A stretch of DNA of 64,000 nucleotides. Source: Metallosphaera yellowstonensis MK1 (GTDB lineage: Archaea > Thermoproteota > Thermoprotei_A > Sulfolobales > Sulfolobaceae). The translations under genes and the position numbers were made by a program. Shown here in pieces: positions 11,080 to 22,015 of the stretch. The stretch is from the NCBI RefSeq assembly GCF_000243315.1, contig NZ_JH597761.1, positions 850,069 through 914,068 on the forward strand, written 5' to 3'. Each line of letters starts with the position of its first letter. The stretch's first letter is position 1. The notes below the pieces were generated by a model. It saw only the letters and a list, made by a program, of their open reading frames with translations. It was not told the DNA's origin and searched no databases.

Positions 11080-11580
11080 ATGAAGGACTGGGAAGTGGCT
11101 GGAATCTCGCTTCTGCTCATACTCCTACCTGTCATCCCTGCACTGGTTGAGAGTTTCCTAGCTTTCGCTGTGGCGTCTACGGTGGGGTTTGTCATAGTCT
11201 CATATCTCCTCATGAGTTATAAGCCGTGGGAGAGCAGGACAAACAGCATAATATCGCTTTATTTCTCTGGCGTCTTCTCCTTCGGCCTAGCGTTCGGTGT
11301 CTTCTTAGCACTACCCCTACACTCGAGGCTTTACGGTCTCGTGGCGCTGATCGAGTCGATCCCGTTCTTAGTTTCGTTCTACTTCGCCACTAGGGGCGTG
11401 TGGAAGACAGTACTGAGCAAGGAGGTCCTCAGCTTGGGTGACGGTTACCTAGCTCTGGTTCTCGTGGTCCTTATAGGGGCGATAGTGGGAAGGTTCCTTC
11501 ACAATTTCTATGAACTAGTTATACTCTATTCAGGTTTTCTCACAATGGGTTTCCTGGCCTTGCTCTACTTCAGGAAGTAG
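11080..11580 (+). CDS. Hypothetical membrane protein, 166 aa
   Basis: A protein with about five hydrophobic helices and very little soluble sequence. It is followed after 11 bases by a geranylgeranyl-reductase-family gene and then an Lrp regulator, forming a probable three-gene operon. No family recognised; a role near lipid metabolism is only suggested by the neighbour. Confidence 0.72.
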   Translation: MKDWEVAGISLLLILLPVIPALVESFLAFAVASTVGFVIVSYLLMSYKPWESRTNSIISLYFSGVFSFGLAFGVFLALPLHSRLYGLVALIESIPFLVSFYFATRGVWKTVLSKEVLSLGDGYLALVLVVLIGAIVGRFLHNFYELVILYSGFLTMGFLALLYFRK

Positions 11581-11591
11581 GTGCCTTTCTT

Positions 11592-12584
11592 ATGAGGTTG
11601 GGGATAGTAGGGGGAGGTCCTGCAGGGATATCCCTAGCCTGGTTCCTTAAGGGGACTAAGATACAGGCTACCGTCTACGAGGGATTGGAGGACGTGGGGA
11701 AGAAACCTTGCGCCTGGGGCGTACTGAAGGGAATAGAGAGCTACCTGGAGTTGCCGAAGGAGGCTATATACAGCGAGATAAGAGGATTCAGGATATTTTT
11801 GGACAACAAGCTGGTCTCCGAGGTGAGGGGAAGGGAAAGATTGGGATACATAGTGAATAAACCCCTCCTTCTCAAGAGGCTCGGGGAGAAGGTAGAGCTA
11901 AGATTGAACTCCAAGGTAGTTTTTGATAGAGAAGGGAAACTCAAGGTGAACGGGAAGGTGGAGGAGGTGGACAGGGTAGTTGTGGCGACGGGACACTATA
12001 GCCTCGACAAGGGGGCTACGATCCCAGCAATTCAGTACATAACGGACCTTCCTTTCGACCCTGAGATCGTAGACATGTACTTCTATTCCGACCTCCTGGG
12101 CTACGGCTGGATATTTCCTGACCCAAATGGAGCTAAGATAGGAGTTGGAGGATACGCTGAGATCCCCTTCCTCATGGAGAAACTGAAAGGACTGACCAGA
12201 GGGAAGATAATGTCCTTCCACGGAGCTAGAGTTGCGGACAACGGGATCATAGAGGATAGGTTGAACGGTAGGTACGTTGGAGAAGCCCTTGGAGCCGTGT
12301 ACGCCGTGACTGGAGAGGGGATAAGACCTTCAATAATTACGTCCAAGATAATGGCGGACTCTCTCCTGGAGGGGAAGGACTTCGGAAAGGAGATGAGGAG
12401 GAGTAAGATCTACTGGACACTCAAGGTTCACGCAGACGTCATCAGGAGAGCCAAGGCGAGTAACTCGGTGAAAGGACTAGAAAGAGTATTACTCAAGGCA
12501 GATCCCAAGTTGGTGATCAAGTTCGCTATGGGCGATTTTGGGAAGCTAGATCTTATTAAACTGTTCGGAAGTGCTATAATATGA
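11592..12584 (+). CDS. Geranylgeranyl reductase-family FAD oxidoreductase
   Basis: A 330-residue flavoprotein, clearly shorter than the 458-residue reductase at 7.6-8.9 kb. It carries the FAD motif GGGPAG (residues 7-12), a KPCAWGV segment, and the substrate-pocket motif as [18 protein letters not shown] near residue 170. It may reduce another isoprenoid, for example a quinone tail or polyprenol, but the substrate is not known. Its stop overlaps the Lrp gene start by four bases, indicating translational coupling. Confidence 0.83.
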   Translation: MRLGIVGGGPAGISLAWFLKGTKIQATVYEGLEDVGKKPCAWGVLKGIESYLELPKEAIYSEIRGFRIFLDNKLVSEVRGRERLGYIVNKPLLLKRLGEKVELRLNSKVVFDREGKLKVNGKVEEVDRVVVATGHYSLDKGATIPAIQYITDLPFDPEIVDMYFYSDLLGYGWIFPDPNGAKIGVGGYAEIPFLMEKLKGLTRGKIMSFHGARVADNGIIEDRLNGRYVGEALGAVYAVTGEGIRPSIITSKIMADSLLEGKDFGKEMRRSKIYWTLKVHADVIRRAKASNSVKGLERVLLKADPKLVIKFAMGDFGKLDLIKLFGSAII

Positions 12585-13048
12585 ACGAGCATTACTATTT
12601 AGACGACGTAGACAGGAAGATAATAAAAATATTACAGAGGGACTCTAGGACTCCCTTCTCCAGGCTAGCCAAGATGCTCAACCTCAGCGAATCAACTATC
12701 CACATGAGGGTAAAGAGGTTAGTTAACGAGGGAGTGATCAGGAACTTCGGGATTGACGTTGATCTGGACAGGATCGGGTTAAACGTGCTCGCCTTCGTCC
12801 TCATAAAGGCTGAGCCCAAGAAGTACGAGGAGATACTGAAGAAGCTGTCAGAGAGTAAAGAGATTTTTGATATTTACGACGTCACAGGAGAGTTCTATGC
12901 TCTACTTAAGGTTAGAGTGAAATCCAGGGAGGAACTCGCCAAGGTATTGGATTTCGTCGGTAAGTTAGATGGTGTAACATCTACGTATACCATGGTTGTC
13001 CTGAGGACCATTAAGGAGAAGAAATTCTTGGACGACGATCCCACGTAG
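12581..13048 (+). CDS. Lrp/AsnC-family transcription regulator
   Basis: A 155-residue two-domain regulator. The N-terminal winged helix-turn-helix (about residues 8-55) includes [20 protein letters not shown], followed by a RAM-type ligand-binding domain. Such proteins bind DNA as dimers or octamers and sense amino acids or other small molecules. It is coupled to the flavoprotein gene by a four-base overlap, so it may control that operon. Confidence 0.9.
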   Translation: MNEHYYLDDVDRKIIKILQRDSRTPFSRLAKMLNLSESTIHMRVKRLVNEGVIRNFGIDVDLDRIGLNVLAFVLIKAEPKKYEEILKKLSESKEIFDIYDVTGEFYALLKVRVKSREELAKVLDFVGKLDGVTSTYTMVVLRTIKEKKFLDDDPT

Positions 13049-13096
13049 GATCAGGGCGAGAGCTCCACATCACAGCTCAGACGGTTTAGCTTGTCC

Positions 13097-13993
13097 TCAT
13101 TTCCTGATCCTCTCTACGAGGAGGTCAACTATGTGCTTTGCTGGGTTTATGGATGTGGCTGCCTGGAAACCCTTCCATAGAGGGGCTGCGTTGACTTCCA
13201 AGACTTTGTAACCTCCCTCCAGGTCTTCCACGATGTCTACTCCCGCGTACTCCAGGCCTAGGATCTTCGTCGCCTTTACGCTTATTTCCTCCACCTCACT
13301 TAACTCTGGGGGACTCATGGCCTGCACGAGAGCGCCCTGTGCAACGTTCGTCTTCCAGTTATCCTGAGACATCCTGTATATACTCCCCAACATTCTCTCC
13401 CCGACCACGAATGCCCTTATGTCCCTGTTGGGCTTCTTCACGTATTTCTGGACGTAAACCGGTTGATTCACAGATAGAATGGACCTGGCTATCCTGAAGG
13501 CCACATCTGGGTCGCTCACCTTAACCGAGCCCAACCCCAAACTCCCGATGAGGGGTTTTATGACTACCTCACCCCACTCCTGCACTAGCCTCATTATCTC
13601 CATGGGCTCCTCGACAATGGCCGTAGGAGGGACGTCTACACCGTGCTTTGCCAACGTGGATATGCTAGCGAACTTGTCCCTGGCCAGTAACATGGAAGAA
13701 ACCGAGTTCATCATCTTCACCCCAGAATTCTCAACTTCCCTGAGCATATCGATCCTCCTGACCATCTGCTCGATGGTCGTGAGGAAACCGAGGTTCCTCA
13801 GGAGAGCCCCATCCAGTTCCAATTTCCTCCCAGAGTAACTAGTCTTGACTCCTCCCTGCACATAGGCGTTGATTCTGGAAACTCTAATGTAGTAGGCAGT
13901 ATGACCCCGGGACTTTATCTCCATAAGAAGTTGCTTGGAGGCCTCCGTGATCTTCTGAGACTCATGTATTACTGCTATTTTAAGCAATTGCAC
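13097..13993 (-). CDS. RimK-family ATP-grasp alpha-L-glutamate ligase
   Basis: A 298-residue ATP-grasp enzyme. The central and C-terminal parts show the nucleotide-binding segments [15 protein letters not shown] and [20 protein letters not shown], and the metal ligands around YAGVDIVED and LEVNAAPLW. Family members attach glutamate to an acceptor: ribosomal protein S6, the lysine carrier LysW (LysX), or a pterin cofactor (MptN). No LysW-pathway genes are adjacent, so the acceptor remains open. It is transcribed with, or beside, the hexaprenyl diphosphate synthase gene. Confidence 0.85.
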   Translation of the reverse strand: MQLLKIAVIHESQKITEASKQLLMEIKSRGHTAYYIRVSRINAYVQGGVKTSYSGRKLELDGALLRNLGFLTTIEQMVRRIDMLREVENSGVKMMNSVSSMLLARDKFASISTLAKHGVDVPPTAIVEEPMEIMRLVQEWGEVVIKPLIGSLGLGSVKVSDPDVAFRIARSILSVNQPVYVQKYVKKPNRDIRAFVVGERMLGSIYRMSQDNWKTNVAQGALVQAMSPPELSEVEEISVKATKILGLEYAGVDIVEDLEGGYKVLEVNAAPLWKGFQAATSINPAKHIVDLLVERIRK

Positions 13994-14009
13994 TCATGTG
14001 GAAGGGCTT

Positions 14010-14858
14010 CTAAAACATTTTATACTTTATTCCGGCCTCTCCCAACAGACCGAACGCCAAAAAGTCCGGAAGAGCTACAAGCCAGTCCCCATATTCTCCA
14101 GTTAAAGGAAGGGATTTGATTATGCCAAGGTAATGGTTCTTTAACCTCTCGTAATTCTGTCTCACGAAAGGCTCCACTTTACCAGATGTGAGGTTGAACA
14201 GCTGTCTCGCACTTCCCACCAACTTTTCCGTATCCTGGGTCACGCAATCCACGTAGTCATCCACGATCTGATATATTATTCCCAGATCCTTGCCTGCGTC
14301 CAGTAGTCTCTCTAGAAGATCCACCCTATTTGAGGAGAACGAAGAGAGCATAGCAGGCAACTTGAAGAGGGAGGCCGTCTTCAGCTCCACAGTCTCAAGA
14401 TAGTCGCTGTCCTTTCCGTACATATCCTTAAGGGCGCCTATCGCTGTATCCTTCCAGAGCTCTATGCTGATCTTCAGGGCCTTATCTCCATAGGTTGATA
14501 TAATGTTTAGGGCCGTAGGGATCAAGTAATTGGACACGAATATGACCTTCCTGTTTGTGTAAACTGCCCAAGCAGCCTTTGCCCCCCTCCTCACCTCATC
14601 GTAATCGACTATGTCGTCCAAGGCAAGTGAGGCCGAGTGTAGGATCTCCGTGGCGAGAGCTCCGGCGTAGGCCTCGCTCTCCTGTCCTCCTAAGGCACCG
14701 TTAAAGAGGAACATTAAGGTACCCCTGAACCTCTTCCCGTCCCTCATGATATACTTTGACATCTCCATGACTTCCCAATCCTTGGAGTCCTTTACGAACT
14801 TGTCAACCAACTCATCTATGATCGTCCTACTCCTGAACCAATATTCCAGAAGATCCAA
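14010..14858 (-). CDS. gds2: Hexaprenyl diphosphate synthase
   Basis: A 282-residue trans-prenyltransferase that builds long isoprenoid chains, probably the C30 tail of caldariella-type quinones. The first aspartate-rich motif is DDIVD (residues 81-85), inside a segment closely resembling the Sulfolobus solfataricus hexaprenyl diphosphate synthase ([11 protein letters not shown] and NRKVIF). The second motif is DDYVD (about 200-204). The order with an MTA phosphorylase upstream matches my recollection of the S. solfataricus locus. A GGPP synthase is a less likely alternative. Confidence 0.87.
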   Translation of the reverse strand: MDLLEYWFRSRTIIDELVDKFVKDSKDWEVMEMSKYIMRDGKRFRGTLMFLFNGALGGQESEAYAGALATEILHSASLALDDIVDYDEVRRGAKAAWAVYTNRKVIFVSNYLIPTALNIISTYGDKALKISIELWKDTAIGALKDMYGKDSDYLETVELKTASLFKLPAMLSSFSSNRVDLLERLLDAGKDLGIIYQIVDDYVDCVTQDTEKLVGSARQLFNLTSGKVEPFVRQNYERLKNHYLGIIKSLPLTGEYGDWLVALPDFLAFGLLGEAGIKYKMF

Positions 14859-14864
14859 GACCCA

Positions 14865-15650
14865 TCAGCTTCCTGAACTGTTTTTTAAAATGTAAAACAT
14901 TATACTTAAATATATAGGAGCAGTGAGAGGATCAGTATTCAGCTGTAGCTCCCTCACGTTCTTTCCTTCGCTTCTCAGTTTAAAGATCAGTCTTCTAGCA
15001 GTCATAGAGTCCACACCAGTATAAATTACGATAGGGTCAGAAAAGTACTTATCGTAAAATGTCTTTACTGGGAAACCTAGCTCTGATTGTATTACTGACC
15101 TCGCTGGCTGGAGAACCGGAGAGAGCACGTATTCTCCTCCTCTCAGGGCCGTGATCTTGTCTGAGAACCAGTCCCAGGAGTCTGAGAGGTTCAATTCCTC
15201 TCTAAGTCTTCTCGCCCTCGGGGTCTCACTCGTGGAGGAGACCCAGGAGAGGAGGGAGAGGGCCATGTTCACCTGGCAAGCCTCTCCGTGGAGAGTCGTG
15301 ACCTTGAAGTCCCCTCTAACCTTCACCTCCTTTAGGCAGGTTAGCAAGTAACCCTTAACGCCCAGGACGTGATAGTTGTCCACTACCTCCCTCACTTCGG
15401 CCTCGTCACTGACCATGAACACAACGTCTTCCTGATCAACGTAAGGGGAGTCCAGGAAGGCGAAATCGTAGAGGCTCATGGTCTTGACCGTCCTTCCCAG
15501 AAGTGCCACAACAGCTCGAGATAGAGTATAGGCTGGGAGATCCATGCCCACCCCGTAAACCACCACACCAAAGTTCCCAAGGGAGAGCTTAGATGAGGAG
15601 AACTTCCTAATCACATCAGGGCCGTCTTCAGGGAATTGCAACAGGAACAC
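14865..15650 (-). CDS. Conserved protein of unknown function between mtnP and hexaprenyl synthase
   Basis: A 261-residue soluble protein. Two alpha/beta segments can be seen: one with [21 protein letters not shown] and a later one with [22 protein letters not shown], and the C-terminal half resembles the layout of the first. This arrangement recalls sugar-isomerase (SIS) folds, but I cannot confirm it. The gene overlaps mtnP by 40 bases and ends six bases before hexaprenyl synthase, so the three form an operon. Confidence 0.75.
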   Translation of the reverse strand: MFLLQFPEDGPDVIRKFSSSKLSLGNFGVVVYGVGMDLPAYTLSRAVVALLGRTVKTMSLYDFAFLDSPYVDQEDVVFMVSDEAEVREVVDNYHVLGVKGYLLTCLKEVKVRGDFKVTTLHGEACQVNMALSLLSWVSSTSETPRARRLREELNLSDSWDWFSDKITALRGGEYVLSPVLQPARSVIQSELGFPVKTFYDKYFSDPIVIYTGVDSMTARRLIFKLRSEGKNVRELQLNTDPLTAPIYLSIMFYILKNSSGS

Positions 15651-16417
15651 TCTCCCTCGTCTGGGTTCTCGGGCAGGGAACCTATCACCTCTCTCAGTAA
15701 CGACTTAGCCTTAGCCGTGTTCTCTGCCATTACCTTCGATACTTCCTCTGCCGTCACAGGTCTGTCGGCAAACACGTCGTAGTCTGTAACCATGGCCAAG
15801 GTGGAGTAACACATCTGTGCCTCACAGGCCAGGTTGACCTCAGGGACTAACGTCATTCCTATGATGTCTGCCTTAAACACGTCTTTCCATAGGATACTTT
15901 CAGCCCTAGTGGAGAACCTTGGGCCTTCAATACAAACGTACGTTCCCCTCTCGTGAACAGTGATTCCTTGCTTCCTTGCAGACTCTATCACTAACTTTCT
16001 AAGATGATTGCAGAAGGGGTTGGCCATGGAGACGTGAGCCACCACTGGACCGTCGTAGAAGGTGTAATCTCTACCCTTTGTCATGTCAATGAACTGATCC
16101 GGGACCACGAAGTCACCCGGTTTATAGTCCATTCTTAAACTTCCCACGGCAGAGACCGAGATTACCCACTTAACGCCGAGTTCCTTCAAGGCCCACATAT
16201 TAGCCCTGTAATTTATCCTGTGAGGGGGAATCCTATGTCTCCTGCCGTGCCTGGGAAGGAAAGCGACCCTCCTGCCTTCAAGTTCACCTACGGTGACGAA
16301 ATCGCTTGGCTCACCGTAAGGCGTGTAAATCTTCAATTCCTTCACATTGGAAAATATCCCGGGGTCGTAAAGCCCTGACCCGCCTATCACCCCTATTAGT
16401 ACCTTACCCTCTGACAT
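15611..16417 (-). CDS. mtnP: S-methyl-5'-thioadenosine phosphorylase (type II)
   Basis: A 268-residue purine-nucleoside phosphorylase family enzyme that splits methylthioadenosine from polyamine synthesis into adenine and methylthioribose-1-phosphate. The N-terminus has [11 protein letters not shown], and the phosphate and substrate loops include [20 protein letters not shown]. The C-terminus carries a CSCC cluster (about residues 257-260), the CXC redox motif known from the hyperstable Sulfolobus MTAP II. It is first in a three-gene operon with an unknown gene and hexaprenyl synthase. Confidence 0.93.
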   Translation of the reverse strand: MSEGKVLIGVIGGSGLYDPGIFSNVKELKIYTPYGEPSDFVTVGELEGRRVAFLPRHGRRHRIPPHRINYRANMWALKELGVKWVISVSAVGSLRMDYKPGDFVVPDQFIDMTKGRDYTFYDGPVVAHVSMANPFCNHLRKLVIESARKQGITVHERGTYVCIEGPRFSTRAESILWKDVFKADIIGMTLVPEVNLACEAQMCYSTLAMVTDYDVFADRPVTAEEVSKVMAENTAKAKSLLREVIGSLPENPDEGECSCCNSLKTALM

Positions 16418-16462
16418 CCTGATAGAGCAGTAGTGTGCGGTTAAAAACCAAATCCCTCGTGC

Positions 16463-17014
16463 TCACCCTTTCTTGCTTAGGAGATAGAAGAGGGCATTTT
16501 CCTCTTGGTAGCTCACCTGCTGGAACCCCACCAGTTCTCTCCTCTCCCTTCTCACTATGACTGGATCTACCAGTAAAAACAGGCCTTTGTCGCTCAAGAC
16601 CCTACTAACTTCTGAGAACAGATTCTGTCTCTCCTCTTTCCTGAGGTTGTAGACGAACATGACGGAGTACACGAAGGAAAAACTCCCATTAGGGAAGGGG
16701 AGCCTCAGGGTAGGTCTCTCGATCTTCCCCACCTCGATTGAAGCCCCCTCCTCCCTAGCGTTTTGGAGGGCCAGCTGCATGGGGAACTCGTCCCACAGAT
16801 CAACAGCCACTATCTTCTTTCCCCAAGTCTTCGACAGCCTGTTAGTTATGAGGCAGTTACCACAGCCCAGGTCAAGTATACCATCCTCCGTTCTGTATTG
16901 GGCGAGCTTCCTGGCTATGAACTCCTCCTCATCTAGGGTTATCCCCATCCTCCTTACTGGGAAATACGTGGGCATCGAACAATATAACTGATAGCAACAC
17001 TTATTAGATTTCAC
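16463..17014 (-). CDS. Class I SAM-dependent methyltransferase
   Basis: A 183-residue methyltransferase of the UbiE/type-11 class. The SAM-binding motif I is ILDLGCGNCLI near residue 45, followed by an acidic VDLWDEF strand end and a later FSFVYSVMFVYNLRKEER segment. The substrate cannot be inferred. It ends just before mtnP on the same strand but is separated by about 45 bases. Confidence 0.82.
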   Translation of the reverse strand: MKSNKCCYQLYCSMPTYFPVRRMGITLDEEEFIARKLAQYRTEDGILDLGCGNCLITNRLSKTWGKKIVAVDLWDEFPMQLALQNAREEGASIEVGKIERPTLRLPFPNGSFSFVYSVMFVYNLRKEERQNLFSEVSRVLSDKGLFLLVDPVIVRRERRELVGFQQVSYQEENALFYLLSKKG

Positions 17015-17026
17015 CCTTACTTATAT

Positions 17027-17190
17027 GGGGTTCAGGCTTCATAGGATTTCATAATATTTAATGTCAATTCTCAGCCCTTGGGCTTCACCGGAGTCACGGG
17101 GAAACCAGTTACCCCCCCCCCAGCTGGGTAACTCCAACCCACCTACTCCCAGTGAGAGTGAGAGAGGTGGGGAGACCCGCACATTTTAAG
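17027..17190 (-). mobile_element. Truncated IS607-type non-autonomous element (copy E-a)
   Basis: Read on the minus strand, this stretch ends in the same right-end sequence as four other places in the window: GAAGCCCAAGGGCTGAG, then ATGAAATCCTATGAAGCC, then a terminal CCCC. The left part includes a run of ten C (17112-17121) inside a GTTACCC/GGGTAAC inverted repeat. The left end is missing where the decayed IS copy starts at 17194, so the IS probably landed in, or next to, the element. Confidence 0.6.
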
Positions 17191-17193
17191 GTA

Positions 17194-18342
17194 CAGCAGT
17201 TATGGGACTTTAACGTAACTTAAAGATTTTTATCAGCCCCGGCGGTCCGCCTAAATGACGTTCGAGAGCCTGAGGAACGCCTCCACGCTCCTCAGGTTCA
17301 GCTCCCCCACCAGCTCCCTGACGACGTTGTTGACGGTGAAGATCGCGAGGTAGCCCTGAAGCCTCCTCCAGAAGGACGAGTCCCAGGGCCTTGACGTCCC
17401 TGTGGAGCTCCTCGATCTCCCACCTCATCCTCCAGGCCTCCTCGATCTCCTCCTCGCTGAGCGAGAGGTCGGTCGTGTAGACGGTCGTGTAGAGGTACCT
17501 CCTTGCGTGTGTCCTGGAGGAGTCACGTTTATGTTCCCGGACTAGCAACTTCACCGTAATCGCTCGGTCTCCCAGGGTCAGGGAGACGAAGTAGACTCCG
17601 GGGGATATCCCACTGGGAGGTGTCCCTCCACCTCCTCGAGGGTCCCCTGAGCCGACCCTGAGCTCGGTTGGACCTGAGCTCCGACACCACGTTGTCCGTC
17701 ACGAGCTTCTCGGACAGTACTGGGGTCGAAGACGACCCTGGCTACCGGAAGCGCCCCTTGAGCACGTCCAACATCCGGCCACCTCGATCTTGGTCTTAAA
17801 CTCGGTGACCCTCACAAATCCAACATCTTCCTCACGGCGTAGGGGAAACCGTGAACGTCCTGCCCGTGGAGAGGTCCACTATCACGACCGTGAGGAGCTT
17901 GACCCGCTCAAACCTCCCGTGGGTGTGGCAGTAGATCCAGTAGTTCTCGGGGGCTCACGTCCCTCCCCCTGGAGCGTCGTGGTCCACGGTGTCGTCTATG
18001 ATGACGGCCACCTGACCCTTCACCAGTCTGACAGGACCTCCAGTCCCTCCGCGCGTCGTCGAGTTCTCCCAACGCCCCCAGCAGGTTTGAGTAGTCCAAC
18101 CCGAACGTCTCGGCCGCGTTCCTCACGCTGGCCCTCCCACCTACCGGGATCATGAGGACTAGCGCTAATTAACCTTCCTGCTCCTCCCCTGACCACGCCC
18201 AGCCTGTTGACCTCCCTGACCGGCCTCTCCCTAGCGAACTCGATCGATCCCTTTCCGCACCTTCTCAGCAGGACGACGTCAAAAAACTTCTCGCTAATAC
18301 CGACTTTCCTGTATTACCTCCTTAAGATTCCCACAATTGCTG
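17194..18342 (-). mobile_element. Decayed copy A of the 1214-bp DDE insertion sequence
   Basis: Bounded by the right terminal repeat CAGCAGTTATGGGA (17194-17207) and a diverged left repeat TCCCACAATTGCTG (18329-18342). The interior aligns with the intact copy at 46269-47482 but has many small deletions, giving 1149 bp. No target duplication is evident. It shares several specific deletions with copy B at 32010-33010. Confidence 0.85.
17210..18270 (-). pseudogene. Transposase pseudogene of IS copy A
   Basis: Remnant of a 369-residue DDE transposase broken by several frameshifts. The C-terminal fragment (17210-17554) still shows WRMRWEIEELHRDVKALGL. An N-terminal fragment (17908-18153) shows RASVRNAAETFGLDYSNLL. 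A four-base deletion inside the segment matching DYLEVLSG of the intact protein is also present in copy B. It cannot encode an active enzyme. Confidence 0.85.
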
Positions 18343-18516
18343 ACCAGAGAAAATTGAGGGTCACATCACTTTTTAGATTTTGTCTTGGTTTCAAGGCCGT
18401 TAACGAAAAGCCCCGTACTGCTGGATCACAAACCCCCGTCCATTGCATTCTCAGGTCCAGGACGCGAAGGATGGACAGACGTGTAAGTCACCCTTCCCCA
18501 CTAGATAGTATCGCTC

Positions 18517-21500
18517 TCAACCTTTCCTCCTCTCACTTACCCAGATGTACAAAGCCACCATTAGTCCCACAATTAGTATTGCGATACTCACGTACACGTT
18601 ACTCTGGTTACTTTGAACTTGTGAAGTTGGGGAGGGCGTGTGTTGAACTTCATTGGATGTCGTCAGGATCTGTGATGGCGTTATTGCCGTGTTGTTTAGA
18701 ATCGATCCGTTTACAATTGAATAGTGGAACACTTGGGTATTGACCAGGCTGACTGTGGCGTTTATCACAGTGAGATTATAGACCATGGAATTGACAAGCG
18801 TGGCATTATGCCCTATGATTCTGGCGTTAACTACGTAGAGATTGTAGCCAGAGGTTCCGTTGAAAAACGGTGTATAGACGTAGGGCATGAGGGTAAACGA
18901 GGCTAGGGGTCGAGGAACCACATTTAATGTCACGTAGTCCAAGACAGATGACGTGTTCGTGGGAATGCCATCATAAGAGACGCCATCCAAGTAGATTTGC
19001 CACTCGCCAGATAGGGCATAAGGGGAGAGTCCCAAACTATTGGCAGTAGTACCCGAGGGCAGGGTAAAGTTGCCCACCCAGGTTCCGTTCACATACTCCA
19101 TTGGTACAGAGAAGCCTATGCTGAGGGTGTCGAATGAGTCCTGAAGGTAGGAGGGTATCAGAAAGGCTGTTAGAGTGCCATACTTGACTGGGGTTCCGTT
19201 GGAATACGTAATCTCGGCATTGACGGTATAGGTGGAGTTCTGAAGTGCGGTTTCCTGAAGTCCAAGGAGAGACACCCTAAGTGAGGAGGGAGCCACGTAG
19301 ATCTGGGCTACACCTACTCCCGTCGCAGTATAATTCGTGAAGTTATAACTGGCTCTGGCTACCAGGTAATAGTATCCAGGTGGAACACTGCTGGGCAAGG
19401 ACATCTCCAACACGTAAAATTGGCCGAAGTTAGTCTCAACGGAGTTCACTGTGGTATTGAAAACGCTCCTGTTATTGCTCACGAACTCTACCGTGACGTT
19501 CGGAGATCCCAAGGTCTCCGCGAAAACTACCAACGTGAAATTCTGTCCCGGCGTCACGACTACCGGTTCGGTTGCAACCCCAGGAACTACGTAGGGGACG
19601 ACGTATATACCACCTACGAACTCGTCGAACCCGAACACCCCTGGGACCCTCACCACGTAAATGCCTCCCACCATTGAGGAGTTGAAATTAAAGGAGCCAA
19701 AGACGTAATTTGAAGCGTTAGAAATTTGCACTCCATATCTCGTGAAATTCAAGGTCAAAGGATGGCTGAGTACGACGCTACTTACCTCCTTCTGGGAATT
19801 TGTGACCGGATCATAGGAGTAGAGTACTGCCCTGAACTGTGCACTCGAGGTGGCTACGGACCCGTTAGGATAGGTCAACTGAACCAACACGGGGAGATTG
19901 CCAGGTTCTGGGTATATTGCAACCTGAGGAAGGAGGAAGAGGCCCTGCAAACCTACGGTGAAATAGGCACCTGCTTCCTGGGTTCCCTGCTGTACTACAA
20001 CCTCTTGGACTCCAGAACCCGAGGCCTTGAACTCCCCGATCCAGTAGGTGCCGTTAAACACTAAGTTGATCTGTTCCCCCTTAGTACCGTTGAAGATGAA
20101 GGCAGTTAGGGGACCTTGACCAGTGGCGTTAACTATAACCCTAACCGTTTGACCGTCTAGGTAAGTCGTGTTATCTACAGCGACGGAGAGTCCTCCACTC
20201 CTCGTTATCATTTTCACAAAGTATCCTGCGTTTATGTAGCCCAGTCCAGTCACGGGGTTAGGTACTCCCTCGGCCACATATGGGGTATTGTAACCATAGG
20301 TTACCGGTACCAGGGCCTTAGTCCCGTTGAGCTTATATATCAAGGGGTTTACGAACCCTAACCTTCCATGTATTTGATCGGCCAAAGCTATTATGCTAGA
20401 GACTAGAGGTGAGGACAGCGAGGTTCCGCCAACAAGATACGTGTTGTTGTAATAGTAAAGGACGGGGACACCGGTGAATGGATTACCGTCAGCCACCACG
20501 TCTGGAACCATCCTTTGACCCTCCAGTCCTTGATACCAAGGTGAAGGGAAAATCACGCTGAATCCCCCAGTGGTGGCTCCGTACACGCTCTCTCCGCTCC
20601 ACGCGGATTGAACAGATCCCTGGTCTGTGTAATACACAGACGTTCCTCCCACGGATAGAACGTAGGGATCTGAAGCTGGAAGGATCAGGTCTCCCAGAGG
20701 AGAGAGGTAAAAGTTATACCCGTTTCCTCCGGCGTCTCCGCTGGAGGCAACGAACGTTATTCCCTCAACTTCCCCTAGCCAATATTCGTATGTGAGGGAC
20801 TGAATCATGGACAGTGGTACGAGGCCTAAAGCTACGTATATCTCAGGTATACCGAAGCTCTGAGACAGCACTGAAACCCTATCCTGTTTATCCACGTAGG
20901 CTATGGCTGCAGGGAGGGAGACGTTGGGGTTGGCGACGTACAATATTATACCTGCACCTGGGGCTAAAACGTGGGCGTACTCCACGTCCAGGGAGATCTC
21001 CAGGGCCCATCCCGTAGTTATCCCGTCATTGGGGTTGTAAGCCCCTATGCTCTGCACCTGGAAGAATGGAGGGTTGCTCAGGTTATAGATGGAGTCGAAG
21101 TCCTTCAGTTGCTGTTGGATGTAGGGATCTCCGTAGAAGTCCAGTATCCCTATGGTAACGTTAGTTCCATTCACCCCCCTTGACAGGAGCGGAGTAACGT
21201 TATAGACTTTCTGCAGTTGCTTAGGTGTGACCTGAGAGAAGGCTACGGCCTGAGTTATATTATACAGGGTCACAGGTCTCTCCAGTAACGCCTGTGTAAC
21301 GTTAGACGAGAACACCAACGAGTTTGATACTAAGGGAGACGTGACTCCTTGATACTCGTAGAAGGTCTTATCGTGAAACTTGATCACCACGAACTCTCCA
21401 CCCAATGCCCTCTCAAACTGTCCCACAGTGCCCGTCGCCTCTATGACGTTGAGGTAAGAAGTTGTGTATATTCCGAACTTAGAAAGATACGATGTGACAG

Positions 21501-21726
21501 ACGAGATCTTGTCCCTGGGAATAAAGAGCTGTTCCATTTGCGATTCGTTCAGAACCTTATGTTCCTGAACGTACATTTGCAGAAGAGCTAAGTTGTTAGG
21601 CCTCTCCACTATGGTCACGCTAACCAATTGGTTATGGGGAAGAACGGAGACGTAATCAGAGTGAGGACTGAAGAGTGGCATCGCCTGTGAGAGAAGTAGG
21701 GTAATTACCAAAATCTCCTTTAGCAT
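18517..21726 (-). CDS. Secreted S53-family (pro-kumamolisin-type) acid protease, membrane-anchored
   Basis: A 1069-residue serine-carboxyl peptidase. A signal peptide (about residues 1-16) is followed by a propeptide (about 25-165) and the catalytic domain (about 165-510). The catalytic pair Glu243 and Asp247 lies in ALEISLD, the oxyanion Asp331 in SSGDAGG, and the nucleophile Ser436 in GGTSLSSP; the E-x3-D spacing is that of kumamolisin. A long Asn/Thr-rich beta-sandwich-like tail with many N-glycosylation sequons follows, then a C-terminal transmembrane helix. It probably digests proteins outside the cell at low pH. The gene ends near IS copy A. Confidence 0.92.
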   Translation of the reverse strand: MLKEILVITLLLSQAMPLFSPHSDYVSVLPHNQLVSVTIVERPNNLALLQMYVQEHKVLNESQMEQLFIPRDKISSVTSYLSKFGIYTTSYLNVIEATGTVGQFERALGGEFVVIKFHDKTFYEYQGVTSPLVSNSLVFSSNVTQALLERPVTLYNITQAVAFSQVTPKQLQKVYNVTPLLSRGVNGTNVTIGILDFYGDPYIQQQLKDFDSIYNLSNPPFFQVQSIGAYNPNDGITTGWALEISLDVEYAHVLAPGAGIILYVANPNVSLPAAIAYVDKQDRVSVLSQSFGIPEIYVALGLVPLSMIQSLTYEYWLGEVEGITFVASSGDAGGNGYNFYLSPLGDLILPASDPYVLSVGGTSVYYTDQGSVQSAWSGESVYGATTGGFSVIFPSPWYQGLEGQRMVPDVVADGNPFTGVPVLYYYNNTYLVGGTSLSSPLVSSIIALADQIHGRLGFVNPLIYKLNGTKALVPVTYGYNTPYVAEGVPNPVTGLGYINAGYFVKMITRSGGLSVAVDNTTYLDGQTVRVIVNATGQGPLTAFIFNGTKGEQINLVFNGTYWIGEFKASGSGVQEVVVQQGTQEAGAYFTVGLQGLFLLPQVAIYPEPGNLPVLVQLTYPNGSVATSSAQFRAVLYSYDPVTNSQKEVSSVVLSHPLTLNFTRYGVQISNASNYVFGSFNFNSSMVGGIYVVRVPGVFGFDEFVGGIYVVPYVVPGVATEPVVVTPGQNFTLVVFAETLGSPNVTVEFVSNNRSVFNTTVNSVETNFGQFYVLEMSLPSSVPPGYYYLVARASYNFTNYTATGVGVAQIYVAPSSLRVSLLGLQETALQNSTYTVNAEITYSNGTPVKYGTLTAFLIPSYLQDSFDTLSIGFSVPMEYVNGTWVGNFTLPSGTTANSLGLSPYALSGEWQIYLDGVSYDGIPTNTSSVLDYVTLNVVPRPLASFTLMPYVYTPFFNGTSGYNLYVVNARIIGHNATLVNSMVYNLTVINATVSLVNTQVFHYSIVNGSILNNTAITPSQILTTSNEVQHTPSPTSQVQSNQSNVYVSIAILIVGLMVALYIWVSERRKG

Positions 21727-22015
21727 ATCCGTCTAGCGGTATATGGATAAGAAAAACTTTTTCCAAGTTGATGGAGCAATCGGGAACCCACGTGGAGATT
21801 TTCCTGATACCTCTATCCTCATCTCTAGACAATTGTCTATTAAGTACCCTTGCAAGTCCTTTTAAAGTTAAGACACTATAGACAGCTTAAGGTGAAAGAG
21901 AAATGATAGTAAAAATGGGATACGAGATGGACCTGGAGATGTATCTGGTAATTTCAGCCATGGGTTAAGGAGCTAGAGTGACAAGTTATTTTGTAGATTG
22001 GTTCAGGGTGGCGGA
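21727..22015. other. Intergenic stretch upstream of the S53 protease
   Basis: This A/T-rich segment probably holds the protease promoter at its left end. It also contains an isolated 21-codon reading frame (21904-21969) that looks like debris, because nothing resembling it or a promoter is apparent. I see no gene. Confidence 0.4.

Noticed and set aside
17194..18342. Target-site duplication for IS copy A
   Set aside because: The flanks GGTA and ACCAGAG do not match; any original duplication has decayed or been lost.
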